NCBI GenBank assembly: GCA_046349595.1
Contig: JAXMCA010000002.1
Span: 1,736,001-1,800,000 of the forward strand
Length of the DNA: 64,000 nucleotides
Origin: JACRLW01 sp046349595
Lineage (GTDB): Bacteria > Planctomycetota > UBA1135 > UBA2386
Direction of reading: 5' to 3'
Shown piece by piece: positions 18,651-27,896 of the stretch. The stretch's first letter is position 1; each line of letters starts with the position of its first letter. The notes beneath the pieces were generated by a model. That model made no database searches. It saw only the letters and a program-made list of their open reading frames with translations, and was not told where the DNA came from. A program made the position numbers and the translations under genes.

Positions 18651-19847
18651 ATGAAGAGCCTCGTGCTGTGTCCCTACCTGCCGTTCCCTCCGAACCACGG
18701 GGGACGGATCCGCAGCGTCGTGCTGTGCGACGCCCTGCGCGGGCTCGGTCCGGTGGTGGTCGCCGCGCCGGTCGTGAGGGACGAGGAGCAGCGCGCACGC
18801 AGCCTCGTCGCCGCCGCCGGCTGCGAGTTCGAGAACCTCGGCGAGGTGAACACACGGACCTCGATGAGTGCCAAGATCGGGCACTGGCTGCGAGGACGGT
18901 CGGAACTGCTCGAACGCCGTTGGACGACCTCGGCCCGGATGCGCGCCGCGGCGCTGTGCCTGCGCGGCGGCTTCGATGTCGTGGCGGCGGACTCGAGCTT
19001 CGTCCTGCCGCTCCTGCCTGCGGGCCTGCGCGAGACCCTGGTCCTGCATCTGCACAATGTGGAGTCCGCGGTCCTGCGGCGCTCCGCGGAGCAGGACGTG
19101 GCCTCGCGCGATCGCTTCCTGCGCCGCGTCGAGGCGCGTGCCATCGCGCGGGTGGAATCCCGCGCCCTGCGCCGTGCGGCGCTGACCGTCGCCGTGTCGA
19201 AGGTGGACGCCGGCCTCGTGAGACGTCTCGCCCCGCGCGCGATGGTCACGGTGGTCGAGAACTCGGTGCCGCTCGATCGCCTGCCTCCGCTGGGCGATGC
19301 CGCCTCGCGCGACCCGCTCCTGCTGTTCGTCGGCAGCTTCGCGTATCCGCCCAATCGCGCCGCGGCCCGCGAGCTCGTGCTGCGCCATCTGCCGGTGCTG
19401 CGCGCGCGTTGGTCGTCGCTGCGCGTGCGCCTGATCGGCGCCGATCCGGACGGCGGCCTCGACGACCTCCGCGGCCAGCAGGGCCTCGAAGTCCTCGGGT
19501 TCGCCGAGGACCTCCTGCCGCACTACCGCGAGGCGACTGCGATCTACGCGCCGATCCGCGAGGGTGGCGGCACGCGGATCAAGGTGCTCGAGGCGATGGC
19601 GCTGCGGCGCACAGTGATCTCGACCGCCGTCGGCGTGGAGGGTCTCGACGTCGAACGCGACCGCCACTGGCTGTCGTGCGAGACGCCCGACGACGGCGTG
19701 CAGAGCGTGGCGCGGGTACTCGCCGGCGATGGCGATGCGCGTGCCCTGCTCGAGGCCGGACGGGAGCTGGTCGAGCGCCGTCACGCGCACGGGGTCGTGA
19801 TCGAGCGGCTGCGCGCCGCGATCGCCGAGCGGTTCAGACGCGCGTGA
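18651..19847 (+). CDS. glycosyltransferase family 4, 398 aa
   Basis: This is a GT-B fold glycosyltransferase. The N-terminal half has LCPYLPFPPNHGGRIRSVVL, typical of the GT4 sugar-PEP-CTERM/Stp2-type group. The donor half has LLFVGSFAYPPNRAAAREL and the nucleotide-sugar site YAPIREGGGTRIKVLEAMAL with its E-x7-E-like spacing. ATG 18651 directly opens the domain. A TAGACC sequence at 18627-18632 could be a -10 element. The gene end overlaps the convergent GT2 gene by 14 bases (19834-19847). The donor and acceptor sugars are unknown. Confidence 0.88.
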   Translation: MKSLVLCPYLPFPPNHGGRIRSVVLCDALRGLGPVVVAAPVVRDEEQRARSLVAAAGCEFENLGEVNTRTSMSAKIGHWLRGRSELLERRWTTSARMRAAALCLRGGFDVVAADSSFVLPLLPAGLRETLVLHLHNVESAVLRRSAEQDVASRDRFLRRVEARAIARVESRALRRAALTVAVSKVDAGLVRRLAPRAMVTVVENSVPLDRLPPLGDAASRDPLLLFVGSFAYPPNRAAARELVLRHLPVLRARWSSLRVRLIGADPDGGLDDLRGQQGLEVLGFAEDLLPHYREATAIYAPIREGGGTRIKVLEAMALRRTVISTAVGVEGLDVERDRHWLSCETPDDGVQSVARVLAGDGDARALLEAGRELVERRHAHGVVIERLRAAIAERFRRA

Positions 19848-21180
19848 CGGTGATGTCGTCGCGTCCAGCGAGCCAGGGACCCGCGAGTCCCACGGCGCCC
19901 TCGTCGGCGAGCACGACCTCGTCGAGGTAGCGCTCGGCGATCGCGCGACGCGCGAACTCGGCGGTCTTCAGATGAACGACCTCGACGTCGGCGGACTCGC
20001 GGACGAAACGCGGCGCGGTGGCCTCGGTGTGCAGCACGAGCACGCGCGTGCGCGCGGGCTTCGCCCCGAGCGTGCGGCAGTACGCGGTCACGTCGTTGGC
20101 GACGCGGAGGGTGTCGCGATCGCTGCGGCGCGCGGTGCAGCGCGCGCGTTGCCGGAGCCACAGGGCCGTGAGCAATCGCGGCACCGCACGCCACAGCGCC
20201 CGGAATTGCACGGCGTAGCCGGTGCGGCGGGCCTCCTTGCGGAGGTTCCAGGGCAGCCACAGCACGTGGGCCAGCACGATCCTCCAGTCGGTCACGGTGC
20301 GCCAGAACATCAGCTCGCGGTTGCGCCGGTCGAGCACCTCGACCTCGCTCCTGCCGAACACGCGGGTCGACGTCGCGCGATGGAGGTGGTGGACCACGCT
20401 GCTTGGTTCGTACTCCACACGCCAGCCGTGCTTCCAGGCCAGCCAGGACAGGCTCGCGTCCTCCGCGTAGCAGGGTGCGTAGAGCTCTTCCATGCCGTCG
20501 AGCGCGCGCAGCTTCGCGGCGTCGAACGCGGCATTGCCGCCTCCGGCCCATGCGGCGGGGATCGCGGGCGCGTCGTTCGGACCGTCGACCTGTTCGAAGC
20601 GCAGCAGTCCCTTCTTGTGGGTGATGCGCGTGCGCCCGGTCTCGACCTTGTCGCCGTCCATCTCGATCCGACCGGTGACGGCGAACAGATCCGCAGCTCC
20701 GAAGCGCGCGAGCAGGCTCTTCAGGAAGTCCGGCTCGACCCGCATGTCGTTGTTGAGGAGCACCAGGATGTCGCCGCGTGCGGCGGCGATTCCGGCGCGC
20801 ACGCCACCGACGAAGAAGCGGTTCTCCGGCAGCTGGACCACGCGGACCCAGCCGTGCTCGTCCCGGAGGAAGCCGGCGGTGCCGTCGTCGCTGCCGTTGT
20901 CGACCACGATGGTCTCGTGCGAACCACCGGTCCGTTCGATCGCCACGCGCAGCGACGGCAGCAGTTGTGCCAGCAGATCGCGACCGTTCCAGCTCGGGAT
21001 CACGATGCTCGCGCTGCGACCGTGAGGAGCGCGGTCGGGGAGCCGCTTCCGCAGGCGATGCCACAGCACGAGCGGCGTGGCGCACAGATCGAAGACGGCG
21101 GCGAGCAGGGCCGCGGGAACCGCGAAAAGCCAGGCCGCCGGAAGGAGCGGGAGGACCAAGTTGCGATCCTTCTGCGTCAC
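19834..21180 (-). CDS. glycosyltransferase family 2, membrane-associated, 448 aa
   Basis: This GT2 enzyme has a hydrophobic N-terminal segment (about 10-40) and then the catalytic start SASIVIPSWNGRDLLAQLLP, IVVDNGSDDGTAGFL, and the NND metal-binding motif in GDILVLLNNDMRVEPDFL. The acceptor motif is APCYAEDASLSWLAW. After about residue 340 comes an extra basic domain of about 110 residues that may place it at the membrane or bind a partner. The GTG start overlaps the stop of the GT4 gene upstream (GTGA, 21177-21180). With its neighbours it probably forms part of a surface-polysaccharide assembly line. Confidence 0.87.
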   Translation of the reverse strand: MTQKDRNLVLPLLPAAWLFAVPAALLAAVFDLCATPLVLWHRLRKRLPDRAPHGRSASIVIPSWNGRDLLAQLLPSLRVAIERTGGSHETIVVDNGSDDGTAGFLRDEHGWVRVVQLPENRFFVGGVRAGIAAARGDILVLLNNDMRVEPDFLKSLLARFGAADLFAVTGRIEMDGDKVETGRTRITHKKGLLRFEQVDGPNDAPAIPAAWAGGGNAAFDAAKLRALDGMEELYAPCYAEDASLSWLAWKHGWRVEYEPSSVVHHLHRATSTRVFGRSEVEVLDRRNRELMFWRTVTDWRIVLAHVLWLPWNLRKEARRTGYAVQFRALWRAVPRLLTALWLRQRARCTARRSDRDTLRVANDVTAYCRTLGAKPARTRVLVLHTEATAPRFVRESADVEVVHLKTAEFARRAIAERYLDEVVLADEGAVGLAGPWLAGRDDITVTRV

Positions 21181-22526
21181 GGCTGTCGCGGGGAAGAGAT
21201 GGCGTCGGCGTAGACCGCGGTGATCTCGTCACCGTTGGTCGCGATCGACTTCACCGACGGACGGTTGCGACGGTACGTCGCGAGGCGCTCCGGCTCGCGG
21301 GCGAGCCGCAGGAGCCGCGTGCGCAGGTCAGCGACATCGCCCGGGCGGAACAGCTCGCCGTCGATGCCGTCGCGCACGCACTCCGACAGGCCGCCGAGGT
21401 CGGCGACGAGCACCGGGACCTGGGCAGCGAAGGCTTCGAGCACGACGAAGGGCGTGTTCTCGTACCAGCGCGACGGCACGACCAGCACGTCGATCGAGGC
21501 GAGCACGCGTCCGAGTTGCTCGCGGGGAAACGCGCCGGCGAAGGTCACCTGCGGCATCGACCGCGCGCGTGAGGCGAGCTCCTTGGCCCATACGTCGTGG
21601 CCGTCGACGCGGCCGTGCACGGTCAGATGGAGCGGGCCCGACGACGAGGCGACCGCATCGACCGCGAGATCGGTGCCCTTGTGTTCCGCGATCGAACCGA
21701 TGAACCCGACTTGCAGGTCCGCTCCGGTCCTGCGCACCCGTGGTTCGACCGCGGCGATGCGCGACGGATCGATGCCGTAGGTGACCACGTCGATGCGCTC
21801 GGCAGGGATGCCGTTGCGCACGAACACGGACTTCAGGAAGTGCGACGGCGCGACGATGCGCTGCGCCCGCAACAGGGCATCGCGCAGGATCCGGGGCCGT
21901 TCCGTGAGGGTCGCGACGCGCGCGGCGACACCGGGTCGCGGCGACGAACCGGACGGCATGCACGGCTGCGCCCGCGCGAGGCTCTCCCTCAGCCCGTGGC
22001 GATCGATCTCCGCGCCGAGATCGGGGCGGATGCAGTCCACGCAGCCGAAGCCGCCGTCGGGCGGGCCGTCGCAGAGGCGTCCGTCGGGCCTGCGGAGCAC
22101 GACCGCCGGGCACAGGAACCAGAAGTCCATCAGGTGGACGACCACCGGGATGCGCAGGGCTCGGGCTTCGGCGATCAGATCGACGCCGAGGTAGCGCAGA
22201 TGGAAGACGTGCACGACGTCGGGCCGGCGTTCCTCGAGGTGACGGCGGAATCGCTCGGCGAGGAAGGGATGGCGGTACTCCATCCGCTCGAAGTCGCGGT
22301 CGAGGTGGTACCAGGCCCGCACGCGGGTCACCGGCAGTCCGTCGATCGTGTCGCTGTGCTGCTCGAACAGGCGATCCTGCTCGCTGAAGTCGGGCTCCAG
22401 CGTGAACACGTCGACGTCGTGGCCGCGGCGTCGTGCTTCCTGCGCGATCGCGTAGGTGTACTGCTCGGTACCGGTGAAGAACCGCGGCAGGAACTGATGG
22501 ACGACGTAGGTGATGCGCAAGGACAC
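21177..22526 (-). CDS. glycosyltransferase family 4, 449 aa
   Basis: This GT-B glycosyltransferase begins RITYVVHQFLPRFFTGTEQY, with the Gly-Thr-Glu donor-side loop of GT4 enzymes. It carries an inserted Cys-rich stretch near residues 145-165 (FLCPAVVLRRPDGRLC, then GFGCVDCIRPD) that could bind a metal and is seen in some relatives. The donor half has VGFIGSIAEHKGTDLAVDA and VPSRWYENTPFVVLEAFA, the usual E-x7-E region. The start is GTG 22526, two bases after the ankyrin gene stop; TTG 22520 is an alternative. It is coupled to the downstream GT2 gene. Confidence 0.88.
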   Translation of the reverse strand: MSLRITYVVHQFLPRFFTGTEQYTYAIAQEARRRGHDVDVFTLEPDFSEQDRLFEQHSDTIDGLPVTRVRAWYHLDRDFERMEYRHPFLAERFRRHLEERRPDVVHVFHLRYLGVDLIAEARALRIPVVVHLMDFWFLCPAVVLRRPDGRLCDGPPDGGFGCVDCIRPDLGAEIDRHGLRESLARAQPCMPSGSSPRPGVAARVATLTERPRILRDALLRAQRIVAPSHFLKSVFVRNGIPAERIDVVTYGIDPSRIAAVEPRVRRTGADLQVGFIGSIAEHKGTDLAVDAVASSSGPLHLTVHGRVDGHDVWAKELASRARSMPQVTFAGAFPREQLGRVLASIDVLVVPSRWYENTPFVVLEAFAAQVPVLVADLGGLSECVRDGIDGELFRPGDVADLRTRLLRLAREPERLATYRRNRPSVKSIATNGDEITAVYADAISSPRQP

Positions 22527-22527
22527 C

Positions 22528-23184
22528 TCAGCCGCGCGAGAGGCGCGCCGCGATCGCCTCGTGACCGGCCTGACGTGCGAAGTCGGCGGCGCAGCGCCCG
22601 TCCTCGGCGCAGCGTCGCAGGTCCGCTCCGTGGGCGAGGAGAAGGTCGACGAGATCGGCGTCGCCGCGGTGGGCGGCCGAGTGCAGCGGCGTGAAACCGC
22701 CGCGATGCGGGGCGTCGGGATCCGCGCCGGACTGGAGCAGCAGGATCGCGACTCGTGCCGAACCGGCTGCGACGGCGCTGTGCAGCGGCCGCAGGAGGGT
22801 CGGGTTGCGGGCGACGGCGTCGACGGCGGCGCCCTGCCGGATCAACCATTGGGCGATGTCGGCGTGTCCGAAGTAGGCGGCGAGGTGGAGCAGCGTGAAG
22901 CCGTCGGGCGACTGGCTGGTGACGACGCTCGGAGAGCGCGTCGCCGCGGTCGACAGGTCGTTCAAGCGACCCAGGGCGGCGGCCTCGAAGCAGTCGATCG
23001 CACCGATGCGTTCGAGCAGGAACTCGACGAGGTCGTGGTGCCGGTGGTAGAGCGCGTTGAGCAACAGCGAGGTGCCGTCGGCGTCGCGTGTCAGCGCACG
23101 ACCCGGCTCGGCCTCGATCGCGCGTTTGATCGATTCGACGTCGCCGGCTCGCAGTGCCAGGAAGAGATCGAGTTCCGAAGACAT
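22528..23184 (-). CDS. ankyrin-repeat protein, 218 aa
   Basis: The protein contains about five ankyrin repeats. The clearest are DGFTLLHLAAYFGHADIAQW (about residue 93), LLRPLHSAVAAGSARVAILL and GGFTPLHSAAHRGDADLVDL, followed by a degenerate last repeat. There is no signal peptide or membrane helix, so it is likely cytoplasmic and binds another protein. ATG 23184 is followed directly by helical repeat sequence; the 493-residue frame to 24009 runs across the neighbouring gene and is rejected. It lies one base upstream of the glycosyltransferase gene. Its partner is unknown. Confidence 0.88.
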   Translation of the reverse strand: MSSELDLFLALRAGDVESIKRAIEAEPGRALTRDADGTSLLLNALYHRHHDLVEFLLERIGAIDCFEAAALGRLNDLSTAATRSPSVVTSQSPDGFTLLHLAAYFGHADIAQWLIRQGAAVDAVARNPTLLRPLHSAVAAGSARVAILLLQSGADPDAPHRGGFTPLHSAAHRGDADLVDLLLAHGADLRRCAEDGRCAADFARQAGHEAIAARLSRG

Positions 23185-23279
23185 GCTCGGGGCGCGCTCA
23201 GGCGTCTTCTGCAACGCGGCGCACAGGATCGGCGGAGGGCTCACTCCGGGCAAGGCCGCACCACGGCGATCCCTGCGGG

Positions 23280-24077
23280 TCAGACGATCCGCAGGGGTTC
23301 GACGTCGCGTTCGCTGACCGTGAATTCGACGTCTCCCATCTCGGCCGCGAGGCGTCGGCGGAGGACCTGGAGGAAGCCGCGCTCGCTGCTGCTGTGCTCG
23401 CACAGGACCACGCTGGTCCCCCGCGCCAGGGCCGAGAGCACGTCGTGATGGCGCATCTCGCCGGTCCAGTAGACGTCCGCACCGTGGGGAAGGAGCACGC
23501 TCGCTCCCGCGCCGGCGCACAGGGCCACGCGGAACACGTGATCGGGGGTGTTCCGCCGCGCGACGCGCAGATGGGTGACGCCGACGTGAGCCTTGATCCT
23601 CGAGAGGAGCGCGTCGAGCGTGACGGGCTGGTCGAGCTCGACCATGCGGCCCTGGCCGATGGGCGCGTCGCCGGCGATGTCGGAGGAGGGAGTGAGCGCG
23701 CTGCGGCGTCCGGGGCCGAGGCCGTCGGCAAGCCAGTCGTTGAGCCCGAGTCGCGCGGAGTCGAGCGCGGTGTGCGGGGAGTGGATCGCGATACCGGCCT
23801 GGATGGCGCGGAGAACCAGCCGCTCCTTCGGCTCCGCGTGGCGCAGGCGCCGCAGGGGAGCGAACACCAGCGGGTGGTAGCCGACGATCAGGTCGCAGCG
23901 GGTCGCGATGGCCTCGTCGAGGACCGCCTCGGTCACGTCGATCGCGAGAAGTGCGCGTGACACGGTCGCCGGCGGCATGCGATCGACCAGCAATCCGACG
24001 TTGTCCCACTCCTCGGCGAGGTGCGGCGGGGCGATGCGCTCGAGGGCGGCGACGACGTCGGCGAGGGTGCGCGGCAC
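23280..24077 (-). CDS. Nif3-like dinuclear metal centre protein, 265 aa
   Basis: This protein belongs to the NIF3/YbgI family, which folds as a toroid and binds two metal ions. Family marks are LAEEWDNVGLLVD near the start, the metal ligands in IVGYHPLVFAPLRR and AIHSPHTALDS, and the C-terminal HHDVLSALARG and CEHSSSERGFLQ. The start is taken at GTG 24077 (VPRTLADVVAALE), which matches the family N-terminus; the open frame upstream to 24428 is rejected. The physiological role is unproven; GTP cyclohydrolase-like activity was proposed for some members. It lies 47 bases downstream of the metallo-hydrolase gene on the same strand. Confidence 0.92.
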   Translation of the reverse strand: MPRTLADVVAALERIAPPHLAEEWDNVGLLVDRMPPATVSRALLAIDVTEAVLDEAIATRCDLIVGYHPLVFAPLRRLRHAEPKERLVLRAIQAGIAIHSPHTALDSARLGLNDWLADGLGPGRRSALTPSSDIAGDAPIGQGRMVELDQPVTLDALLSRIKAHVGVTHLRVARRNTPDHVFRVALCAGAGASVLLPHGADVYWTGEMRHHDVLSALARGTSVVLCEHSSSERGFLQVLRRRLAAEMGDVEFTVSERDVEPLRIV

Positions 24078-24124
24078 GAGCGCAGCTTGCGGCGGTGCGT
24101 GGGCCGTCGCAAGGCTCGGTCGGG

Positions 24125-24886
24125 TCAGCAGGCGACCGCGTCGACCGGGCGATCCTGCAGCGCGATCGCGATCTCGACGCCGGGTCTGTCGTGGAGGGCG
24201 TCGCGTGCTGCGGCCAGCGCCAGCTCCGGCAGGTTGTTGCGCCGGCTGAGGTGTGCGAGCCAGACGTGCTGCAGACGGGGACCGGCGAGGTGCGCGAGGA
24301 GGGCTGCCGCCGCGCGGTTGTCGAGGTGCCCCTTCGGGCTGCTGATGCGCTGCTTCAGGAGCGGCGGATCGCCGCCCTCGGCGAGGCGAGCGAGGTCGTG
24401 GTTGAACTCCAGCAGGAGGACGTCGCAACCGTGCAGCAGGTCGCGGATCGGTCCGGAGTCGCAGCCGAGGTCGGTGGCGTGGCCGTAGCGTGCGTGGCCG
24501 TCGTCGACGCGCAACGCGCAGGTCTGCGGGGCGTCGTGCTCGAGAGGGATTGCGAGCAGTTCGAGGTCACCGCAGCGGAAGGGCTGCAGCGGCTCGATGC
24601 GCTTGATGCGGCGATGCGCTTCGGTGCCGATCGAGCGGGCCGTCAGCGGCGTGGCGTGGATGCGCACACGGTGCCGGTGCGCGAAGTGCGTGGCGCCGCG
24701 GATGTGGTCGTGGTGCCGGTGGGTGACGAACAGCGCGTCGATGCTGCGCGGTTCGACACCGATCCCGCGCAGCCGCATCTCCAACTCGTCGACCCGGAGG
24801 CCGGCGTCGATCAGGAGCCTCGCGCGCCCCGACTCGACGAGTGTGGCGTTGCCGAGGCTCCCGGAGGCGAGCGGGACGATGCGCAA
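24125..24886 (-). CDS. metallo-beta-lactamase fold hydrolase (YycJ/WalJ-like), 253 aa
   Basis: This is an MBL-fold hydrolase. The opening RIVPLASGSLGNATLVES is typical of YycJ/WalJ-type enzymes, which are thought to act on nucleic acids or phosphodiesters. The metal motif is FVTHRHHDHIRG, and later ligands fall in DLGCDSGP and ISSPKGHLDNRAAA. The best start is TTG 24886, placed two bases after the stop of the upstream membrane-protein gene; no ATG or GTG fits the family N-terminus. It is probably transcribed with the membrane protein (24889-25527) and Nif3-like genes. The substrate is not evident. Confidence 0.88.
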   Translation of the reverse strand: MRIVPLASGSLGNATLVESGRARLLIDAGLRVDELEMRLRGIGVEPRSIDALFVTHRHHDHIRGATHFAHRHRVRIHATPLTARSIGTEAHRRIKRIEPLQPFRCGDLELLAIPLEHDAPQTCALRVDDGHARYGHATDLGCDSGPIRDLLHGCDVLLLEFNHDLARLAEGGDPPLLKQRISSPKGHLDNRAAAALLAHLAGPRLQHVWLAHLSRRNNLPELALAAARDALHDRPGVEIAIALQDRPVDAVAC

Positions 24887-24888
24887 GG

Positions 24889-25527
24889 TCAGGACGGCCT
24901 GCGTCGCAGCATCGCCGCGATCGCACCGGTGATGGTGCCGCTCACGATCGTGTAGGGGACCCACAGCCCGAACTGAGCCATGGCGGTGAGCTCCATCGCC
25001 TCGGCGGTCGACGCCGGGTGCATCGCGTGCTCGGGAGGTCCGAACTTCACGTAGTGCGTGTCCCAGCCCTTCTCCAGGCAGAGCCAGGTGATCGCCACCA
25101 CCGGTATGCGTGCGAGCAGGCCGTAGGTGAACAGGGCCGCCGCGAGGCGCGGCCATGTCGCCAGCATCAGGACCGCGCCGAAGATCATCGCGCCCATGAT
25201 CGCCTGGAACATGGTCTGGATGTCGGCCTTGCCATCCTTGACCAGCGAGCCGAAGTACATCCCTGCTCCGGCATTGACCGCGATCGCGAGCAGGGCACAC
25301 ACGAACATCATCTTGCCGCTGCGCGGGCGGATGCCGGCGCCGGCGAGCTTCCAGCCGAACCACAATCCGAGGATCGGGGGCAGCCAGGTGATGCCGAGCC
25401 AGAACTGGTCCCCGCCTCCGCCGGTGTACTTGCTCGACTCGAGCTCGTAGACGAGCCGCGAGATCGAAATGGCGAGCGTGAGGATGCCGAGGACGAGGAG
25501 AGTCTTGAAGGAGATGCGGCCGTTCAT
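24889..25527 (-). CDS. membrane protein of unknown function, 212 aa
   Basis: The 212-residue product from ATG 25527 has six likely membrane helices: about 8-27, 42-60, 75-92, 107-124, 130-150 and 182-205. A short polar loop (WDTHYVKFGPPEHAMHPAST) precedes the last helix. It carries no motif I recognise. Small six-helix proteins of this look are common in Planctomycetota and uncharacterised. It is two bases upstream of the MBL hydrolase gene, so the two are probably translated from one message. Confidence 0.75.
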   Translation of the reverse strand: MNGRISFKTLLVLGILTLAISISRLVYELESSKYTGGGGDQFWLGITWLPPILGLWFGWKLAGAGIRPRSGKMMFVCALLAIAVNAGAGMYFGSLVKDGKADIQTMFQAIMGAMIFGAVLMLATWPRLAAALFTYGLLARIPVVAITWLCLEKGWDTHYVKFGPPEHAMHPASTAEAMELTAMAQFGLWVPYTIVSGTITGAIAAMLRRRPS

Positions 25528-25606
25528 GGTGTCGGGGGGATGCGGAAGCATGGCGGCTTCCGGTCGCCTCCACGACGGCCTGGGCGAGGATCCCGGTCCG
25601 GTCCGA

Positions 25607-26329
25607 TCACTCGACCCGCAGGTCGATGCCGATCGCCGCGAAGGCCTCGTCGGCTGCGCGATCCCATCCCCGATTGGCTGCCGGGCTCGCCGGGCTCGGG
25701 TGCGGGATGCGGCCGAACTGCAGATCGAGTCCGGCGAGCGCGCGCCTCGCGCGTTCCTCCGCGAACGCGCCCACACCGATCACGCGACGGATCGACAGGG
25801 CGTCGACGACCTCGCGCAGGTAGCGGTCACACGCGGCGAACAGCGCTTCGGTCTCCGCGCGGGGCAGCTTGTCCGGGGTGAGATTGCGCCCGCTCGTCTC
25901 GACGAAGGCCAACGGGCAGTAGTTGTGCACGAAGAAGCGCGCGAAGAAGCGCTGTGGTGTGCCGAAGCGGGCCTGCACGAAACCCCACAGCCGACGACCG
26001 CTCACCTCGCTCCGCGTGCAGGCGAAGCCCTCGATCCGTCGCTTGGGATGTTCGATCGGCGGCGGGTCGACGGGCTCTTCGATCCCGAGGAAATCGCGGA
26101 CCGCGGCGACCTCGCCGAAGGGCACTCCGGTCTGCACCATTCCGAAGGGGCCGGGATTCATGCCGACCAGCAGGTTCTCCTTCGGGCCTCGGCCGTAGCG
26201 CTGCAGGTACTGCAGGTGCGCACGCCGCGCGTGCACCAGCGGGTCGTAGACCACGTCGACCGGAGGCGAGAAACGCAGGGAGTCGATCGCGGCGACGACG
26301 CGGGAGGTGGCTCGTTCGAGTGCGGACAT
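25607..26329 (-). CDS. SMUG1-type uracil-DNA glycosylase, 240 aa
   Basis: This enzyme removes uracil and oxidised pyrimidines from single- and double-stranded DNA in base-excision repair. Motif 1 is GMNPGPFGMVQTGVPFG (residues 56-72), the exact SMUG1 signature with Asn in the catalytic loop. Motif 2 is HPSPASPAAN (210-219), the DNA-intercalating and catalytic His loop. FFVHNYCPLAF in between supplies the uracil-specific Asn. Length is close to other bacterial SMUG1 proteins, which are widespread in planctomycetes. ATG 26329 opens 13 bases after the upstream glycosyltransferase gene on the same strand. Confidence 0.95.
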   Translation of the reverse strand: MSALERATSRVVAAIDSLRFSPPVDVVYDPLVHARRAHLQYLQRYGRGPKENLLVGMNPGPFGMVQTGVPFGEVAAVRDFLGIEEPVDPPPIEHPKRRIEGFACTRSEVSGRRLWGFVQARFGTPQRFFARFFVHNYCPLAFVETSGRNLTPDKLPRAETEALFAACDRYLREVVDALSIRRVIGVGAFAEERARRALAGLDLQFGRIPHPSPASPAANRGWDRAADEAFAAIGIDLRVE

Positions 26330-26343
26330 CGGTCGGTGTGGGT

Positions 26344-27690
26344 TCAGCGGGGCCGTCTCGTGCGGCTCGCAGCGATCGCGGCGCGGATGCGTTCGTGTAG
26401 TCGTGGCTCCGTGACGCGTACGTCGAACTCGCGCGCGAAGCGCTCCGCGGCTGCGTGGCCGAGACGCGAGGCGAGGTCGGGATCACCGATCAGGCGTTCG
26501 ATCGCGTCGGCGAGGCGGACCGGATCCCGTTGCGACACCAAGAGCCCTTCGCGGCCGTCCTCGATGGCCTCTCGGATCGAACCCGCGTCGGTCGCGACGA
26601 TCGGGAGACCGCTGGCCATCGCCTCCAGCAGCGCGGTGGGGATCCCGTCCTTGTCGCCGCTCTCCGTCTCGACGGAGGGCATCACACAGGCGTCGACGCG
26701 CGCCAACAGCGGCTGCAGTTCCTCCTGCAGCATCCGCCCATGGGAGACCACGACGTCCTGGAGCCCGAGCCCGGCGATGCGTCGCGCGATCTCGGCCGCG
26801 TGTTCGCGACCGGTCGCGGATTCGGGATCCGGTGCACCGACCAGATGCACCCGCACGTCGCGGCGACGGTCGCCGAGCACCTTCGCGGCCTCGACGAGAT
26901 GCAGGAGGCCCTTCTTCGGCTCGATGCGTGCCACGCACACGATCTCGAAGGGGCGTCCCACCGCTGCTGGATGAGCGAGGAAGCGGAAGCGCGTTCCGTC
27001 GACACCGTTCGGCTTCACCAGGATGCGATCCGCGAGATCTGCGCCGCCGATCGCGAGGAGTTCGCGTCGCACCCGCTGCGACGTGGCGACGATCACGGCA
27101 GCGGTCCGCAGGTGCAGCGGCACGACTTTCAGCGGCCAGTCCTGCAACATGTGGTCGGCGTAGGCCGTGAGTCCGCGTGGGATGTCGTTGAGCCACGACG
27201 ACACCAGCCCGCACAGCGCCTCGTTGTAGAAGAACCAGGTGTGGACGTAGTCGGCGCGCCATGCCAGTTGGCGTCGCGCATAGCTGAAGGCGATCAGCAG
27301 GTCGAAGTCGTCTTCGAGCTGCGTCTCTGGTCGACCGGATTCCGCCGACAGCGCCTCGAAGAGGCTGCGCACCCGTTCCGGGCGCGTGCGCCGATACCAC
27401 CGCAGATCGGCACGATGCGCCTCGATCGCCGGAGGGATGCGCTCGGTCGCATCGGCGAGTGCGGCGAAGGCCGGCTGGAGGTCGGCGGGGTCCCCGGTGC
27501 GCGAGTGGAACAGGCGGATCCGCGCGCCCTCGATCGCCCGCATCCCCAGCAACTCCTGGTAGACGAAGGTGTGAGCCAGCACCGGGAAGACCGGTGTCGA
27601 GCCCGCGGCGATCCTCGGCCCGCTCCCGCCTTCGGCACCAAGGCGCATGCGCGCGCGGCGCTCGCGAAGGCGTCGGAGCAGCGCGCGCAT
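26344..27690 (-). CDS. glycosyltransferase family 4, 448 aa
   Basis: This GT-B glycosyltransferase has the marks of colanic-acid/amylovoran-type enzymes: FPVLAHTFVYQELLGMR near the start and PNGVDGTRFRF in the linker. The donor half reads VCVARIEPKKGLLHLVEAA, with the active-site loop PSVETESGDKDGIPTALLEA, which keeps the E-x7-E pattern. ATG 27690 gives 448 residues. GTG 27705, five codons upstream, is a real alternative because a TAGAGT sequence lies ten bases before it. It ends 14 bases before the SMUG1 gene. The tail is basic. Likely role: sugar transfer in surface-polysaccharide synthesis. Confidence 0.87.
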   Translation of the reverse strand: MRALLRRLRERRARMRLGAEGGSGPRIAAGSTPVFPVLAHTFVYQELLGMRAIEGARIRLFHSRTGDPADLQPAFAALADATERIPPAIEAHRADLRWYRRTRPERVRSLFEALSAESGRPETQLEDDFDLLIAFSYARRQLAWRADYVHTWFFYNEALCGLVSSWLNDIPRGLTAYADHMLQDWPLKVVPLHLRTAAVIVATSQRVRRELLAIGGADLADRILVKPNGVDGTRFRFLAHPAAVGRPFEIVCVARIEPKKGLLHLVEAAKVLGDRRRDVRVHLVGAPDPESATGREHAAEIARRIAGLGLQDVVVSHGRMLQEELQPLLARVDACVMPSVETESGDKDGIPTALLEAMASGLPIVATDAGSIREAIEDGREGLLVSQRDPVRLADAIERLIGDPDLASRLGHAAAERFAREFDVRVTEPRLHERIRAAIAASRTRRPR

Positions 27691-27896
27691 GGGAACCCAG
27701 ATCACGTTGGCGCGGACTCTAGCGAGCCACGCGCGCGACTGCGAAACCGGAGCAGAGGCATCGTTCTCGGTCGCTCCGTGCGCCGATGGTGGAATGTGCC
27801 GGAACAGACCCGTTCGGGCGCGCTCGCACCGGAACACCGCCTCGAAGGGTGAACCGGGCGGTTCATCAGACCAGACGAGAGCGGAGCGAGACGACC

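Noticed and set aside
22528..24009. A 493-residue fusion of ankyrin repeats with an upstream region
   Set aside because: The N-terminal half is the shadow of the Nif3-like gene; the ankyrin protein starts at ATG 23184.
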